From positions 38,769 to 102,768 of the forward strand of contig CAZBBB010000001.1 of the NCBI GenBank assembly GCA_964490005.1: 64,000 nucleotides of DNA, given 5' to 3'. This document shows positions 33,995-42,125 of this stretch, piece after piece. Source of the DNA: CAZBBB01 sp964490005. Its GTDB lineage: Bacteria > Planctomycetota > B15-G4. The first letter of the stretch is position 1. Each line of letters begins with the position of its first letter. The position numbers and the translations under genes are program-made. A model generated the notes under the pieces. That model had not been told where the DNA came from and did no database searches. It was given only the letters and a program-made list of their open reading frames with translations.

Positions 33995-33998
33995 GCGT

Positions 33999-34082
33999 TG
34001 GTGCGAGGGGGGGGAGTCGAACCCCCACGGGTTGCCCCACCGGATCCTAAGTCCGGCGCGTCTGCCGTTCCGCCACCCTCGC
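33999..34082 (-). tRNA. tRNA-Leu (TAG anticodon)
   Basis: 84 bases including an encoded CCA. Acceptor GCGAGGG pairs with CCCTCGC. The anticodon stem CCGGA/TCCGG holds the loop CTTAGGA, so the anticodon is TAG. A long variable arm, as in class II tRNAs, and a T arm with TTCGACT are present. Confidence 0.95.
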
Positions 34083-34092
34083 GCGGACGGGC

Positions 34093-34098
34093 ATTGTA
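34093..34098 (-). promoter_or_regulatory. -10-like box of tRNA-Leu
   Basis: TACAAT, 10 bases before the tRNA 5' end. It supports the same TANNNT -10 pattern as the protein genes. Confidence 0.42.
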
Positions 34099-34105
34099 GG
34101 CCGGC

Positions 34106-35422
34106 TCAGGCGCGCGGCGCGCCGGCCGGCGCGGCCACGGGCGGATCGTCGGGCACCAGCCGGTCGACGACCGCCGCCGCGACCGTGTCGCTCCAGACGT
34201 TGACGGTGGTGCGGCACATGTCGAGCACGCGGTCGACCGCCAGGATCAGCCCGACGGCGTCGAGCGGCAGGCCGACCGCGCCGAGCACGACCATCATCAT
34301 GACCGTGCCGGCGTGCGGGATGCCGGCCGCGCCGATGCTGGCCAGCAGCGCGGTGAAGGCCACGACCGCCTGGCTCGCGAAGGACAGGTCGTTGCCGTAG
34401 GCCTGCGCGATGAACAGCACCGCCACGGCCTCGTAGAGCGCCGTGCCGTCCATGTTGATCGTCGCGCCGAGCGGCAGCACGAAGGACGAGATGCGGTTGC
34501 GCACGCCGCCGCGCTTCTCGGTGCTGCTCAGAGTGAGCGGCAGCGTGCCGTTGCTGCTCGCGGTCGAGAAGGCCGTCATGAGCGCGGGCGACACGGCCCG
34601 CGCGTAGGCGCCCACCTTGCGGCGCGCGAGCAGCCGCAGGAGCAGCGGGAGCGTGATCAGGGCGTGGATCAGCAGCGCCACGAGCACCGTCAGCATGTAG
34701 AGGCCCAGCGCCGCGAAGACCGAGAACCCCTTGCCCGCCGCCGCGTACAGCATGAAGCCGAAGACGCCGATCGGCGCGAGCGCCACGATCGCCATCGTGA
34801 GCGCCATCATCACCTCGAAGGCCGCCTCGAAGAACCGCGTCAGCAGCCGGCCGTGCTCGCCGCCGACCTTGACCACGAAGATGCCGAACAGGATGGCGAA
34901 GAAGATCACGGCCAGGATCGCGCCGTTGCCCGGGTCGGCCAGCGCCGCGACCGGATTCTTCGGGATCAGGTTGAGCAGCTGGTTCCACAGCGTCGCGCCG
35001 AGCCCGCCGTCGGAGAGCACTTCGGGCCGCACGACCGTCTCGGCCGCCGCGCCCTGCTGCAGCAGGGCCAGGTCGGCGCCGACGCCGGGCCGGATCAGGT
35101 TCACCACCAGCAGTCCGGTGCAGATCGCGAGCAGGCTCGTCCCGAGGTAGTAGCCGAGCGTGAGGCCGCCGAGCCGCGGCAGGCCCTTGAGGCTGCCGGT
35201 CGAGGTCACGCCGCTCACGATCGAGGTCAGGATCAGCGGCACCACGATCATCGAGAGCAGGCGCAGGAAGATGTCGCCGATCGCGCGGCCCCAGCCGGCG
35301 ATCTCGCGCACGCTCGTGACGTCGAGCGCGCCGCGCTCGGCGGCGACGTTGAGCGGCAGGCCGATCGCGGCCCCGAGGCCCATGCCGATCAGGATCTGCC
35401 AGTGGAGTGCGGGACGTCGCAT
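34106..35422 (-). CDS. Dicarboxylate/amino acid:cation symporter
   Basis: 438 aa sodium- or proton-coupled transporter of the DAACS family (GltP/DctA/GltPh fold), with about eight membrane helices and two re-entrant hairpins. SSNGTLPLTL is the HP1 tip. LPLGATINMDGTALY is the NMDGT helix 7. DRVLDMCRTTVNVWSD is the substrate-binding helix 8; the Arg at the usual Asp/Arg-Cys position suggests glutamate, aspartate or C4-dicarboxylates. The ATG at 35422 gives a family-like N-terminus. TAGGCT lies 11 bases upstream as a weak -10. Confidence 0.93.
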   Translation of the reverse strand: MRRPALHWQILIGMGLGAAIGLPLNVAAERGALDVTSVREIAGWGRAIGDIFLRLLSMIVVPLILTSIVSGVTSTGSLKGLPRLGGLTLGYYLGTSLLAICTGLLVVNLIRPGVGADLALLQQGAAAETVVRPEVLSDGGLGATLWNQLLNLIPKNPVAALADPGNGAILAVIFFAILFGIFVVKVGGEHGRLLTRFFEAAFEVMMALTMAIVALAPIGVFGFMLYAAAGKGFSVFAALGLYMLTVLVALLIHALITLPLLLRLLARRKVGAYARAVSPALMTAFSTASSNGTLPLTLSSTEKRGGVRNRISSFVLPLGATINMDGTALYEAVAVLFIAQAYGNDLSFASQAVVAFTALLASIGAAGIPHAGTVMMMVVLGAVGLPLDAVGLILAVDRVLDMCRTTVNVWSDTVAAAVVDRLVPDDPPVAAPAGAPRA

Positions 35423-35433
35423 GGCTTGCGCGC

Positions 35434-35439
35434 AGCCTA
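35434..35439 (-). promoter_or_regulatory. -10-like box of the symporter gene
   Basis: TAGGCT, 11 bases before the ATG at 35422. A weak match that leaves only a few leader bases. Confidence 0.25.
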
Positions 35440-35530
35440 ACGCGGCGGCGCGCGCGGTCCCAGCCCGCGCCGCGCGCACCGCCGGCCGGTCGCCCGCGTC
35501 TCGGGGCTGCGAGAGGCGCGGTCGTCGCGG

Positions 35531-35536
35531 TACAAC
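35531..35536 (+). promoter_or_regulatory. -10-like box of the GNAT gene
   Basis: TACAAC, 8 bases before the ATG at 35545. It suggests a leaderless message. Confidence 0.35.
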
Positions 35537-35544
35537 GCGGCCCC

Positions 35545-36033
35545 ATGGAGCCCGCCATCTGCACCGTCCGCGACGCGCGGCCCGCCGACCTCGAGGCGCT
35601 CGTCGCCTTCAATCTCGCCATGGCGGCCGAGACCGAGGACAAGGACCTGCACGCGCCGACGCTGCGTCGCGGCGTTCTGCGCGCGCTGGGCGACGCCGCG
35701 CGCGGCCGCTACCTGCTGGCCGAACTGCAGGGCGCGCCCGCCGGCGCGCTGCTGCTCACCCTCGAGTGGAGCGACTGGCGCGACGGCTGGTTCTGGTGGA
35801 TCCAGAGCGTGTACGTCGCCCCGGCCGCGCGGCGGCGCGGCGTGTACCGCGCGCTGCACGACGCGGTCGTGGCGCGCGCGCGGGCCGCGGGCGACGTCGT
35901 GGGCATCCGCCTGTACGTCGAGCGCGACAACGCCGGCGCGCAACGCACCTACGAGTCGCTCGGCATGCGGCCGGCGGGCTACCGCATGTACGAGCTGGCG
36001 CTGCAGCGTCGGGCGGGGGCATCCGACGCGTAG
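35545..36033 (+). CDS. GNAT-family N-acetyltransferase
   Basis: 162 aa. The core IQSVYVAPAARRRGVYRALH, about residues 90-110, is the acetyl-CoA-binding motif A (V-x-x-x-x-R-x-x-G/A), followed by LYVERDNAGAQRTYESLGM, the classic motif B end. Substrate unknown; it could be an amine, amino acid or protein terminus. The ATG at 35545 is supported by a -10-like TACAAC 8 bases upstream. The stop faces the stop of aconitase across 33 bases. Confidence 0.88.
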   Translation: MEPAICTVRDARPADLEALVAFNLAMAAETEDKDLHAPTLRRGVLRALGDAARGRYLLAELQGAPAGALLLTLEWSDWRDGWFWWIQSVYVAPAARRRGVYRALHDAVVARARAAGDVVGIRLYVERDNAGAQRTYESLGMRPAGYRMYELALQRRAGASDA

Positions 36034-36037
36034 GCCG

Positions 36038-36055
36038 CCGCGCGCCGCCGCGCGG
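36038..36055. terminator. GC hairpin between the convergent GNAT and aconitase genes
   Basis: 7-bp stem (36038-36044 with 36049-36055) and a 4-base loop in the 33-base gap. It could serve both strands but is short. Confidence 0.25.
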
Positions 36056-36066
36056 ACGGCCGCCGC

Positions 36067-38346
36067 TCAGGCCGAGACGCCCTCGGCGTTCTGCGCCCGC
36101 AGGTAGTTGAGCGCCGAGCCGGCGCGGAACCAGGCGATCTGCAGCTCGTCGAGCGTGTGCGCGCACGCGAAGCTCTCGCGGCTGCCGTCGGCGTGCGTCA
36201 GTTCGACCGTCACCGCGCTGCCGGGCGCGAGCGTGTCGATTCCGGCGAACGTCAGCCGATCGTCCTCGCGCACCAGATCCCAGGCCGCCGGGTCCCTGAA
36301 GGTCAGGGCCAGCAGGCCCTGCTTCTTGAGATTGGTCTCGGCGATGCGCGCGAAGCTGCGCGCGATGACGGCCCGGCCGCCGAGCCAGCGCGGCGACATG
36401 GCCGCGTGCTCGCGCGAACTGCCCTCGCCGTAGTTGCCGTCGCCGATGACGACCCAGCCCTTGCCGGCCGCGCGATACGCCTTGGCCAGCGCGGGCAGCG
36501 CGACGCCGGCCTGGCCGGTGAGCACGTTGCGGGCCGTGCCGATCTCGCCGGTGAAGGCGTTGGTCGCCCCCGTGTAGCAGTTGTCGGAGATGTGGGCGAG
36601 ATGCCCGCGGTACTTGAGCCACTTGCCGGCCGGCGAGATGTGGTCGGTCGTGCACTTGCCCTTCACCTTGAGCAGCACCGGCAGGTCGCGCAGCTGCGCG
36701 GCCGTGATCGGCGCGAAGGGCTCGAGCAGCTGCAGGCGTTCGCTGCCTTCGCGCACGGCCAGCGGCGCCGGGGCGCCGCGGCGCCCGGGCGGGGCGACGA
36801 AGCCCGCGAAGCTGCTGGCCATGCCGCGCTGCGGCAGCGGCCTGCCGGTCGGCGGCGCGAGCTTGAAGGCCCGGCCGTCCGCGCCGGTCAGCGTGTCGCG
36901 GCGCGGGTCGAAGTCCAGGCGCCCGGCGAGCGCGAGCGCGACGACGACCTCGGGGCTGGAGATGAAGGCCAGCGTCTCGTGGTTGCCGTCGTTGCGTCCG
37001 CTGAAGTTGCGGTTGTAGCTGGTGAGGATCGAGTTGACCTCGCCCTTGGCCACGTCGTCGCGCTGCCACTGCCCGATGCAGGGGCCGCAGGCGTTGGCGA
37101 GCACGGTGGCGCCGATGTCGGCCAGCGCCTGCATCTGCCCGTCGCGACGGATCGTCTGGTCGACGGTGTCGCTGCCCGGCGTGACCATGAGCGGCGTCTT
37201 CACCTTCAGGCCGGCCTTGCTGGCCTGCGCCGCCACCGAGGCGGCGCGCTCCATGTCCTCGTAGCTGCTGTTGGTGCACGAGCCGATGAGAGCCGCCTTG
37301 AGCTGCGCGGGCCAGCGCTCCTTGGCCACCTCGGCCTGCAGGTCGGCGAGCGGGCGCGCGCGGTCGGGGGTGTGGGGGCCGACGACCATCGGCGGCAGCG
37401 ACGAGAGGTCGATCTCGATCACGCGGTCGTAGAACTTGCCGGGCTCGCGCGCGACCTCGGGGTCGGCGCGCAGGGCGGCCGCGTGCGCGCGTGCGGCCGT
37501 GGCCCAGGCCTCGCGGCCCGTGGCCTGCAGGTAGTCGGCCATGTTCGCGTCGAAGGGGAAGATCGAGGTCGTCGCGCCGTGCTCGGCGCCCATGTTGCAG
37601 ATGGTGCCCTTGCCCGTGCACGAGATGCTCTCGCAGCCGGGGCCGAAGTACTCGACGATGTGGTTGGTGCCGCCCTTGACCGTGAGCAGCTCGCAGACGC
37701 GCAGGATGACGTCCTTGGCGCTGGTCCAGCCGTCGAGCCGGCCCTTGAGGTGCACGCCGATGACCTTCGGCCACTTGATCGTGAAGGGCAGGCCCGCCAT
37801 GACCTCCATCGCGTCGGCGCCGCCGCAGCCGATCGCGACCATCCCGAGGCCGCCCGCGTTGGGCGTGTGGCTGTCGGTGCCGATCATCAGCCCGCCGGGG
37901 AAGGCGTAGTTCTCGAGCACGACCTGGTGGATGATGCCGCTGCCCGGCTCCCAGAAACCGCAGCCGTAGCGCGCGGCCGCCGACTTGAGGAAGGCGTAGA
38001 CCTCGGCGTTCTCCTCGTGGGCCACCGCGAGGTCGGCCTCTCGCCCCCTGCGGGCGCGGATGAGATGGTCGCAGTGCACGGTCGCCGGCACGGCCGACTC
38101 GTCGCGCCCCGCGAGCGAGAACTGCAGCAGCGCCATCTGCGCGGTGGCGTCCTGCATCGCGACGCGGTCGGGCAGCAGGTCGACGTAGGTCTTGCCGCGC
38201 TCGGGGCTCGCCAGGTGCGGGTCGGCGAGATGGCTCGCGAGCACCTTCTCGGCCAGCGTGAGCGGTCGGCCGAGCTGCCTGCGGAAGCGCTCGTGGGACT
38301 CGGCCAGGCCGGCGTACAGATTCTCGATGCGGGACAGGTCGCTCAT
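36067..38346 (-). CDS. Aconitate hydratase, mitochondrial type
   Basis: 759 aa [4Fe-4S] enzyme that isomerises citrate to isocitrate in the TCA cycle. The length and the order of segments match the mitochondrial-like aconitase class rather than AcnA or AcnB. Cluster Cys residues are in LIGSCTNSSYED and ANACGPCIGQW. TDSHTPNAGGLGMVAIGCGG carries active-site residues, and the swivelling C-terminal domain has GDGNYGEGSSREHAAMSPR with the Ser/Arg substrate contacts. The ATG at 38346 follows a TAGAAT box by 40 bases. Expected in the cytosol. Confidence 0.95.
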   Translation of the reverse strand: MSDLSRIENLYAGLAESHERFRRQLGRPLTLAEKVLASHLADPHLASPERGKTYVDLLPDRVAMQDATAQMALLQFSLAGRDESAVPATVHCDHLIRARRGREADLAVAHEENAEVYAFLKSAAARYGCGFWEPGSGIIHQVVLENYAFPGGLMIGTDSHTPNAGGLGMVAIGCGGADAMEVMAGLPFTIKWPKVIGVHLKGRLDGWTSAKDVILRVCELLTVKGGTNHIVEYFGPGCESISCTGKGTICNMGAEHGATTSIFPFDANMADYLQATGREAWATAARAHAAALRADPEVAREPGKFYDRVIEIDLSSLPPMVVGPHTPDRARPLADLQAEVAKERWPAQLKAALIGSCTNSSYEDMERAASVAAQASKAGLKVKTPLMVTPGSDTVDQTIRRDGQMQALADIGATVLANACGPCIGQWQRDDVAKGEVNSILTSYNRNFSGRNDGNHETLAFISSPEVVVALALAGRLDFDPRRDTLTGADGRAFKLAPPTGRPLPQRGMASSFAGFVAPPGRRGAPAPLAVREGSERLQLLEPFAPITAAQLRDLPVLLKVKGKCTTDHISPAGKWLKYRGHLAHISDNCYTGATNAFTGEIGTARNVLTGQAGVALPALAKAYRAAGKGWVVIGDGNYGEGSSREHAAMSPRWLGGRAVIARSFARIAETNLKKQGLLALTFRDPAAWDLVREDDRLTFAGIDTLAPGSAVTVELTHADGSRESFACAHTLDELQIAWFRAGSALNYLRAQNAEGVSA

Positions 38347-38386
38347 GGCGTGCGGCTCGCTCTCTCGTGCGTGCGTTGGCCCTGCG

Positions 38387-38392
38387 ATTCTA
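38387..38392 (-). promoter_or_regulatory. -10-like box of the aconitase gene
   Basis: TAGAAT, identical to the rpmH box, 40 bases before the ATG at 38346. Confidence 0.42.
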
Positions 38393-38422
38393 CCCGAAGC
38401 CCGCCGGCGTCCCGCGCGGCGC

Positions 38423-41400
38423 TCAGCCGCCTTCGGTGACGACTTCGACGGGCGCGATCCGCTCGAGTTCGTCCTTCACGACCGCGGCGTCGCCGACGAC
38501 GACGATGAGCAGCCGCTCGGGGTCGAGCAGGTCGGCGGCCGTCTCGCTCACGTCCTGCGCCCGCGTCGACGCGATGCGCTTGAGGTAGCCGTCCCACCAG
38601 TCTTCGGGCAGGCCCTCGAGCCGCAGCGACCACAGCCGCGAGGCCACGGCCTGCGGCGTCTCGAGCGAGCCCGCGAAGGAACCCGTGATGTAGCTCACCG
38701 CGTCGCCCAGCTCCTTGGCCGAGGGCGGTTCGTCGCGCATGCGCGCGACCTCGTCGATGACGGCCTGCACCGTCTCGGCGGTGGTGGGCGTCTTCGTGAA
38801 GGTGCGCACGCGGAACTCCCCGCCGAAGCGATCGGAGGACAGCCCGCCGCTCGCGCCGTAGGTCAGGCCCTTCTGCACGCGGAGGACGTCGTTGAGCCGG
38901 CTGCTGAAGGAGCCGCCGAAGATCTGGCTGAGCACGACGCCCGGCGCGTAGCGCGCGTGCCGGCGCGTGATGCCCTCGTGCCCGGCGATGATCTCGCTCT
39001 GGATCGCGCCCGGCTTGTCGACGAGCACGATGCGGCGCGCGCCCGGCGCGACAAGCGGCGGCAGGGGGACGTCGACGGCCTCGCCCTCGACCTCCCAGTT
39101 CGCGATGGTGCGCGCGGCGAGGGCCTCGGCCTCGTCGATCGACACGTCGCCCGCGACGTACAGCACGGCCTGCTCGGGACGCACGAAGCGCTCCCACCAG
39201 TCGCGCAGGACGTCGGGGTCGAGCCGCTTGATGTCCTCGCTGGTGCCGTCCGCCGGGCGCCCGTAGGGATGCTCGCCCCACAGGGCGCGCGCGAAGGCGC
39301 GGGCGGCCATGGCGGCCGGCGACTTCTCCTCGATGGCCTTGCCGGTGGCCGTCTGGTCGCGCAGCGTGGCGAACTCCTTGTCGTCGAAGCGCGGCACGGC
39401 CACGACCTCGGCGAGCAGCTTGATGGCGCGCTCGAGATCCTCGGTGAGGCAGCTCGCCGACACGCTGGCCGAGTCGTGGTCGGCGCCGGCCGAGAGCGAG
39501 ATGCCGTTGCGTTCGAGTTCGAGCGCGAGCGCCTCGGCGTCGCGCACCATCGTGCCGCGCGTGATCATCGAGGTCGCCATCGAGGCCGTGCCCGGCCGCG
39601 CGGGGTCCTCGGTGAAGGAGCCGACCGGCAGTTGCAGCGAGAGCGAGACGAAGGGCAGCTCGCGGTTCTCGACGACGACGAGCTGCAGGCCGTTGTCGAG
39701 CACGCGCGACTCCGACGCGAGGCGCACGCCGCCGGCGAGCGCCGGCGCGACCGGCGGCGCGTCGGGGTAGCCCGGCGGGGGGCTGGCTTCGGCCTTGGGG
39801 CCCGTGGCGCGCGCGCGCCGGCCGCGCTCGAGCTCCTCGGCGGGCGCGGCGTCCTCCTTCGCCTCGGCGGCGTCGCCGCCCAGCGCGAGCACCGAGCGGA
39901 ACATGCTCCCCAGGCCCGGCTTGATCGTGACCTCGGTGAGGCGCTCGGGCACGAGGTAGGTCTGCGCCACGCGCTGCAGGTCGGCCGTCGTGATCGCGCT
40001 CATCTGCGCGATGCGCTCGTTGGCGAGCTGCGTGTCGCCCCACAGCGTGGCGGCCTGCCCCAGCGCGCTGGCCTTGCTCTCGATCGTGAGCCCGGCCGTG
40101 ACGTCGGCGCGGATCATCTGCTTGCGCACCTTGGCCAGCTCGTCCTCCGTGACGCCGGCCTCGCGCACGAGCGCGACCTGCTCGTGCAGCGCGGCGAGCA
40201 CCTTGCCGGTGTCGCCGAAGGGCATCGTGAGGCCCACGAGCGCGGCGAAGCCGGCCTGCTCGAGGCCGATGTACAGGCCCATGCCGGCGACGGCGATCTC
40301 CTTGCGGCGCACCAGGTCGACGTAGACGCGGCTGCTCTCGCCGCCGCCGAGGATCGACATGAGCAGCTCGAGCGGCAGCGCGTCGGCGTGGCCCTCGGGC
40401 ACGGCGCGGAAGGCCAGGCCGGCGATCGGCACCGGGCCGTTCTCGGGTTCGATGACCAGCGTGCGCGGGGCGGTCTGCGGCGGCTCGACGACGGTCACGC
40501 GCGGCGGCTCGGCGCAGCGCGGGATCCAGCCGAAGCACTTCTCGGCCAGCGCGCGCACCTGCGCGTGCTGCACGTCGCCCACGACCACGAGCGTGGCGTT
40601 GTTCGGCACGTAGTAGGTGTCCCAGAACTTCTGGATGTCGTCGGGCGTCGCGGCGCGCAGGTGCTCGATCTGGCCGATCGGCGACCAGCGGTAGGGGTGC
40701 ACCGTGAACAGGTTGGCGAGCAGCTTCTCGGCCACGTCGCCGTAGGGCTGGTTGAGGCCCAGGCGGCGCTCCTCCTCGACGACGGCGCGCTCGGTGGCGA
40801 AGCCGCCCTCGTCGATGACCAGCGCCGACATGCGCTCGGCCTCCAGCCACAGCACCATCTCGAGCTGGTTGGCCGGCAGCTCCTGCACGTACACGGTCTG
40901 GTCGAAGGACGTGTAGGCGTTGCAGTCGCCGCCGGTGCGGCGCACGTAGTCGAAGTGGTCCTTCGGCCCGAGGCGATCGGTGCCGCGGAACATCATGTGC
41001 TCGAACATGTGCGCGAAACCCTGCCGGTCGGGCTGCTCGTCCTTGCTGCCGACGTGGTACCAGAGCTGCACGGCCACGATCGGCGTGCTGTGGTCCTCGA
41101 GCGAGACCACGCGCAGGCCGTTGTCGAGCACGACCTCTTCGAAGGGCAGCCGGCCCGTGCCGCGGCGCACCGCCCGCGCGCCGACGGCGGGCGCGGCGTC
41201 GGCGACGGCGCTCTGCAAGGTCACGCTCGTCGCGGGCGCGGCGGGCGCGGTCGGGGAGGCGGGCGCCGTCGCTGCGGCGGGTGCAGCGGGCTCCGCGGCC
41301 TCGCTCGGCGCGGCGGGTTCCGCCGGCACGACGGCGACCGAGCGCGCGCGCACCACCGGCACGCGCCCGGAGGCGCAGCCGCCGGAGAGCGCGAGCACGC

Positions 41401-41446
41401 TCAGGAACAGCGCGGCGCAGGACAGCGACGGACGGAGCGACGGCAT
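38423..41446 (-). CDS. Large exported M16 zinc peptidase, possible lipoprotein
   Basis: 1007 aa. After the ATG at 41446 (with GGAGG 6 bases upstream) there is a hydrophobic signal and a Cys at residue 24; the lipobox is imperfect. A Pro/Ala-rich linker runs to about residue 90. The first M16 half has HMFEH at residues 146-150 and downstream RAVVEEERR for the third ligand. A charged linker (about 540-600) leads to the second, inactive half, where the motif is lost but the DNGLQLVVVENRELP strand remains. It is a complete two-unit M16B-type peptidase in one chain. It is unlike the M16 protein at 30209 beyond the motif, so the two are probably separate subfamilies. Confidence 0.9.
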   Translation of the reverse strand: MPSLRPSLSCAALFLSVLALSGGCASGRVPVVRARSVAVVPAEPAAPSEAAEPAAPAAATAPASPTAPAAPATSVTLQSAVADAAPAVGARAVRRGTGRLPFEEVVLDNGLRVVSLEDHSTPIVAVQLWYHVGSKDEQPDRQGFAHMFEHMMFRGTDRLGPKDHFDYVRRTGGDCNAYTSFDQTVYVQELPANQLEMVLWLEAERMSALVIDEGGFATERAVVEEERRLGLNQPYGDVAEKLLANLFTVHPYRWSPIGQIEHLRAATPDDIQKFWDTYYVPNNATLVVVGDVQHAQVRALAEKCFGWIPRCAEPPRVTVVEPPQTAPRTLVIEPENGPVPIAGLAFRAVPEGHADALPLELLMSILGGGESSRVYVDLVRRKEIAVAGMGLYIGLEQAGFAALVGLTMPFGDTGKVLAALHEQVALVREAGVTEDELAKVRKQMIRADVTAGLTIESKASALGQAATLWGDTQLANERIAQMSAITTADLQRVAQTYLVPERLTEVTIKPGLGSMFRSVLALGGDAAEAKEDAAPAEELERGRRARATGPKAEASPPPGYPDAPPVAPALAGGVRLASESRVLDNGLQLVVVENRELPFVSLSLQLPVGSFTEDPARPGTASMATSMITRGTMVRDAEALALELERNGISLSAGADHDSASVSASCLTEDLERAIKLLAEVVAVPRFDDKEFATLRDQTATGKAIEEKSPAAMAARAFARALWGEHPYGRPADGTSEDIKRLDPDVLRDWWERFVRPEQAVLYVAGDVSIDEAEALAARTIANWEVEGEAVDVPLPPLVAPGARRIVLVDKPGAIQSEIIAGHEGITRRHARYAPGVVLSQIFGGSFSSRLNDVLRVQKGLTYGASGGLSSDRFGGEFRVRTFTKTPTTAETVQAVIDEVARMRDEPPSAKELGDAVSYITGSFAGSLETPQAVASRLWSLRLEGLPEDWWDGYLKRIASTRAQDVSETAADLLDPERLLIVVVGDAAVVKDELERIAPVEVVTEGG

Positions 41447-41452
41447 GGCAGG

Positions 41453-41457
41453 CCTCC
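41453..41457 (-). promoter_or_regulatory. Ribosome binding site of the M16 gene at 41446
   Basis: GGAGG, 6 bases before the ATG at 41446. It decides this start over an open frame running further upstream. Confidence 0.5.
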
Positions 41458-41546
41458 GGGATCGGCGGGACGGCACGCGCACGGCGCGCGCCCGGCGCGC
41501 GCCGGCAGCGCACGCACGCGACGCGGCGCGCCCCGCGCATGGCGAC

Positions 41547-41622
<76 letters not shown>

Positions 41623-41640
41623 ACGGCGAGCGGCGGATTG

Positions 41641-41850
41641 TCACCGTTTGCCGGCCGGCGGATCAAGAACGGCGCTCGCGCGCAGCTCCTCGGCCCAGCC
41701 GCGGCGCAGGGCCTCGCTGCCGTCGACGACGACGCGTTCGCGCGGCGCGGGCAGTCCCGCGACGAGCAGCAGCCCGAGCAGCGCAGCGCCGACGATCAGG
41801 AAAGGCAGCTCGGCGGGTGCGGCGAAACGTCTCGGCGTGCCGGGGTTCAT
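41641..41850 (-). CDS. Small single-span membrane protein between two tRNAs
   Basis: 69 aa. The ATG at 41850 has GGAGG at 41858-41862, 7 bases upstream. A hydrophobic helix lies at about residues 15-34 (LPFLIVGAALLGLLLVAGLP), followed by a polar C-terminus. No family is recognised. The spacing signal and helix support a real gene. It may be co-transcribed with the flanking tRNAs, since the possible tRNA-Lys -10 overlaps its stop. Confidence 0.5.
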   Translation of the reverse strand: MNPGTPRRFAAPAELPFLIVGAALLGLLLVAGLPAPRERVVVDGSEALRRGWAEELRASAVLDPPAGKR

Positions 41851-41857
41851 CGTGTGG

Positions 41858-41862
41858 CCTCC
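41858..41862 (-). promoter_or_regulatory. Ribosome binding site of the 69-aa gene
   Basis: GGAGG, 7 bases before the ATG at 41850. It is the main argument that this short frame is translated. Confidence 0.4.
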
Positions 41863-41939
41863 GGCAGCCAGCATCGGCGCGCGCGCGCCGCGCGCTTGAG
41901 TCGCGAGCCGTCGACGCGCGCCGAACGCGCGGGACGGCA

Positions 41940-42017
41940 TGGGGTGAGTGAGGGGAATCGAACCCCCGACCTCTAGTGCCACAGACTAGCGCTCTAACCG
42001 ACTGAGCTACACTCACC
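41940..42017 (-). tRNA. tRNA-His (GTG anticodon)
   Basis: About 77-78 bases with encoded CCA. The anticodon stem CTAGT/ACTAG holds the loop CTGTGGC, giving GTG. The extra 5' G that is typical of tRNA-His (position -1) is encoded at 42017, opposite the C discriminator base. Confidence 0.94.
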
Positions 42018-42125
42018 AACCGGTCGCCGGCCGGCCCCGCGATGCGGGTCGGCGAGCGCACGAGGGGGCGCAGGTTAGCGGGCCTGCGCGCGCCGGGCAA
42101 GCGCCGCCGCGCCGCGCGCCGACGC

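Noticed and set aside
42072..42077. -10 box TAACCT before tRNA-His
   Set aside because: 54 bases from the tRNA with no -35; too weak to list as a promoter.
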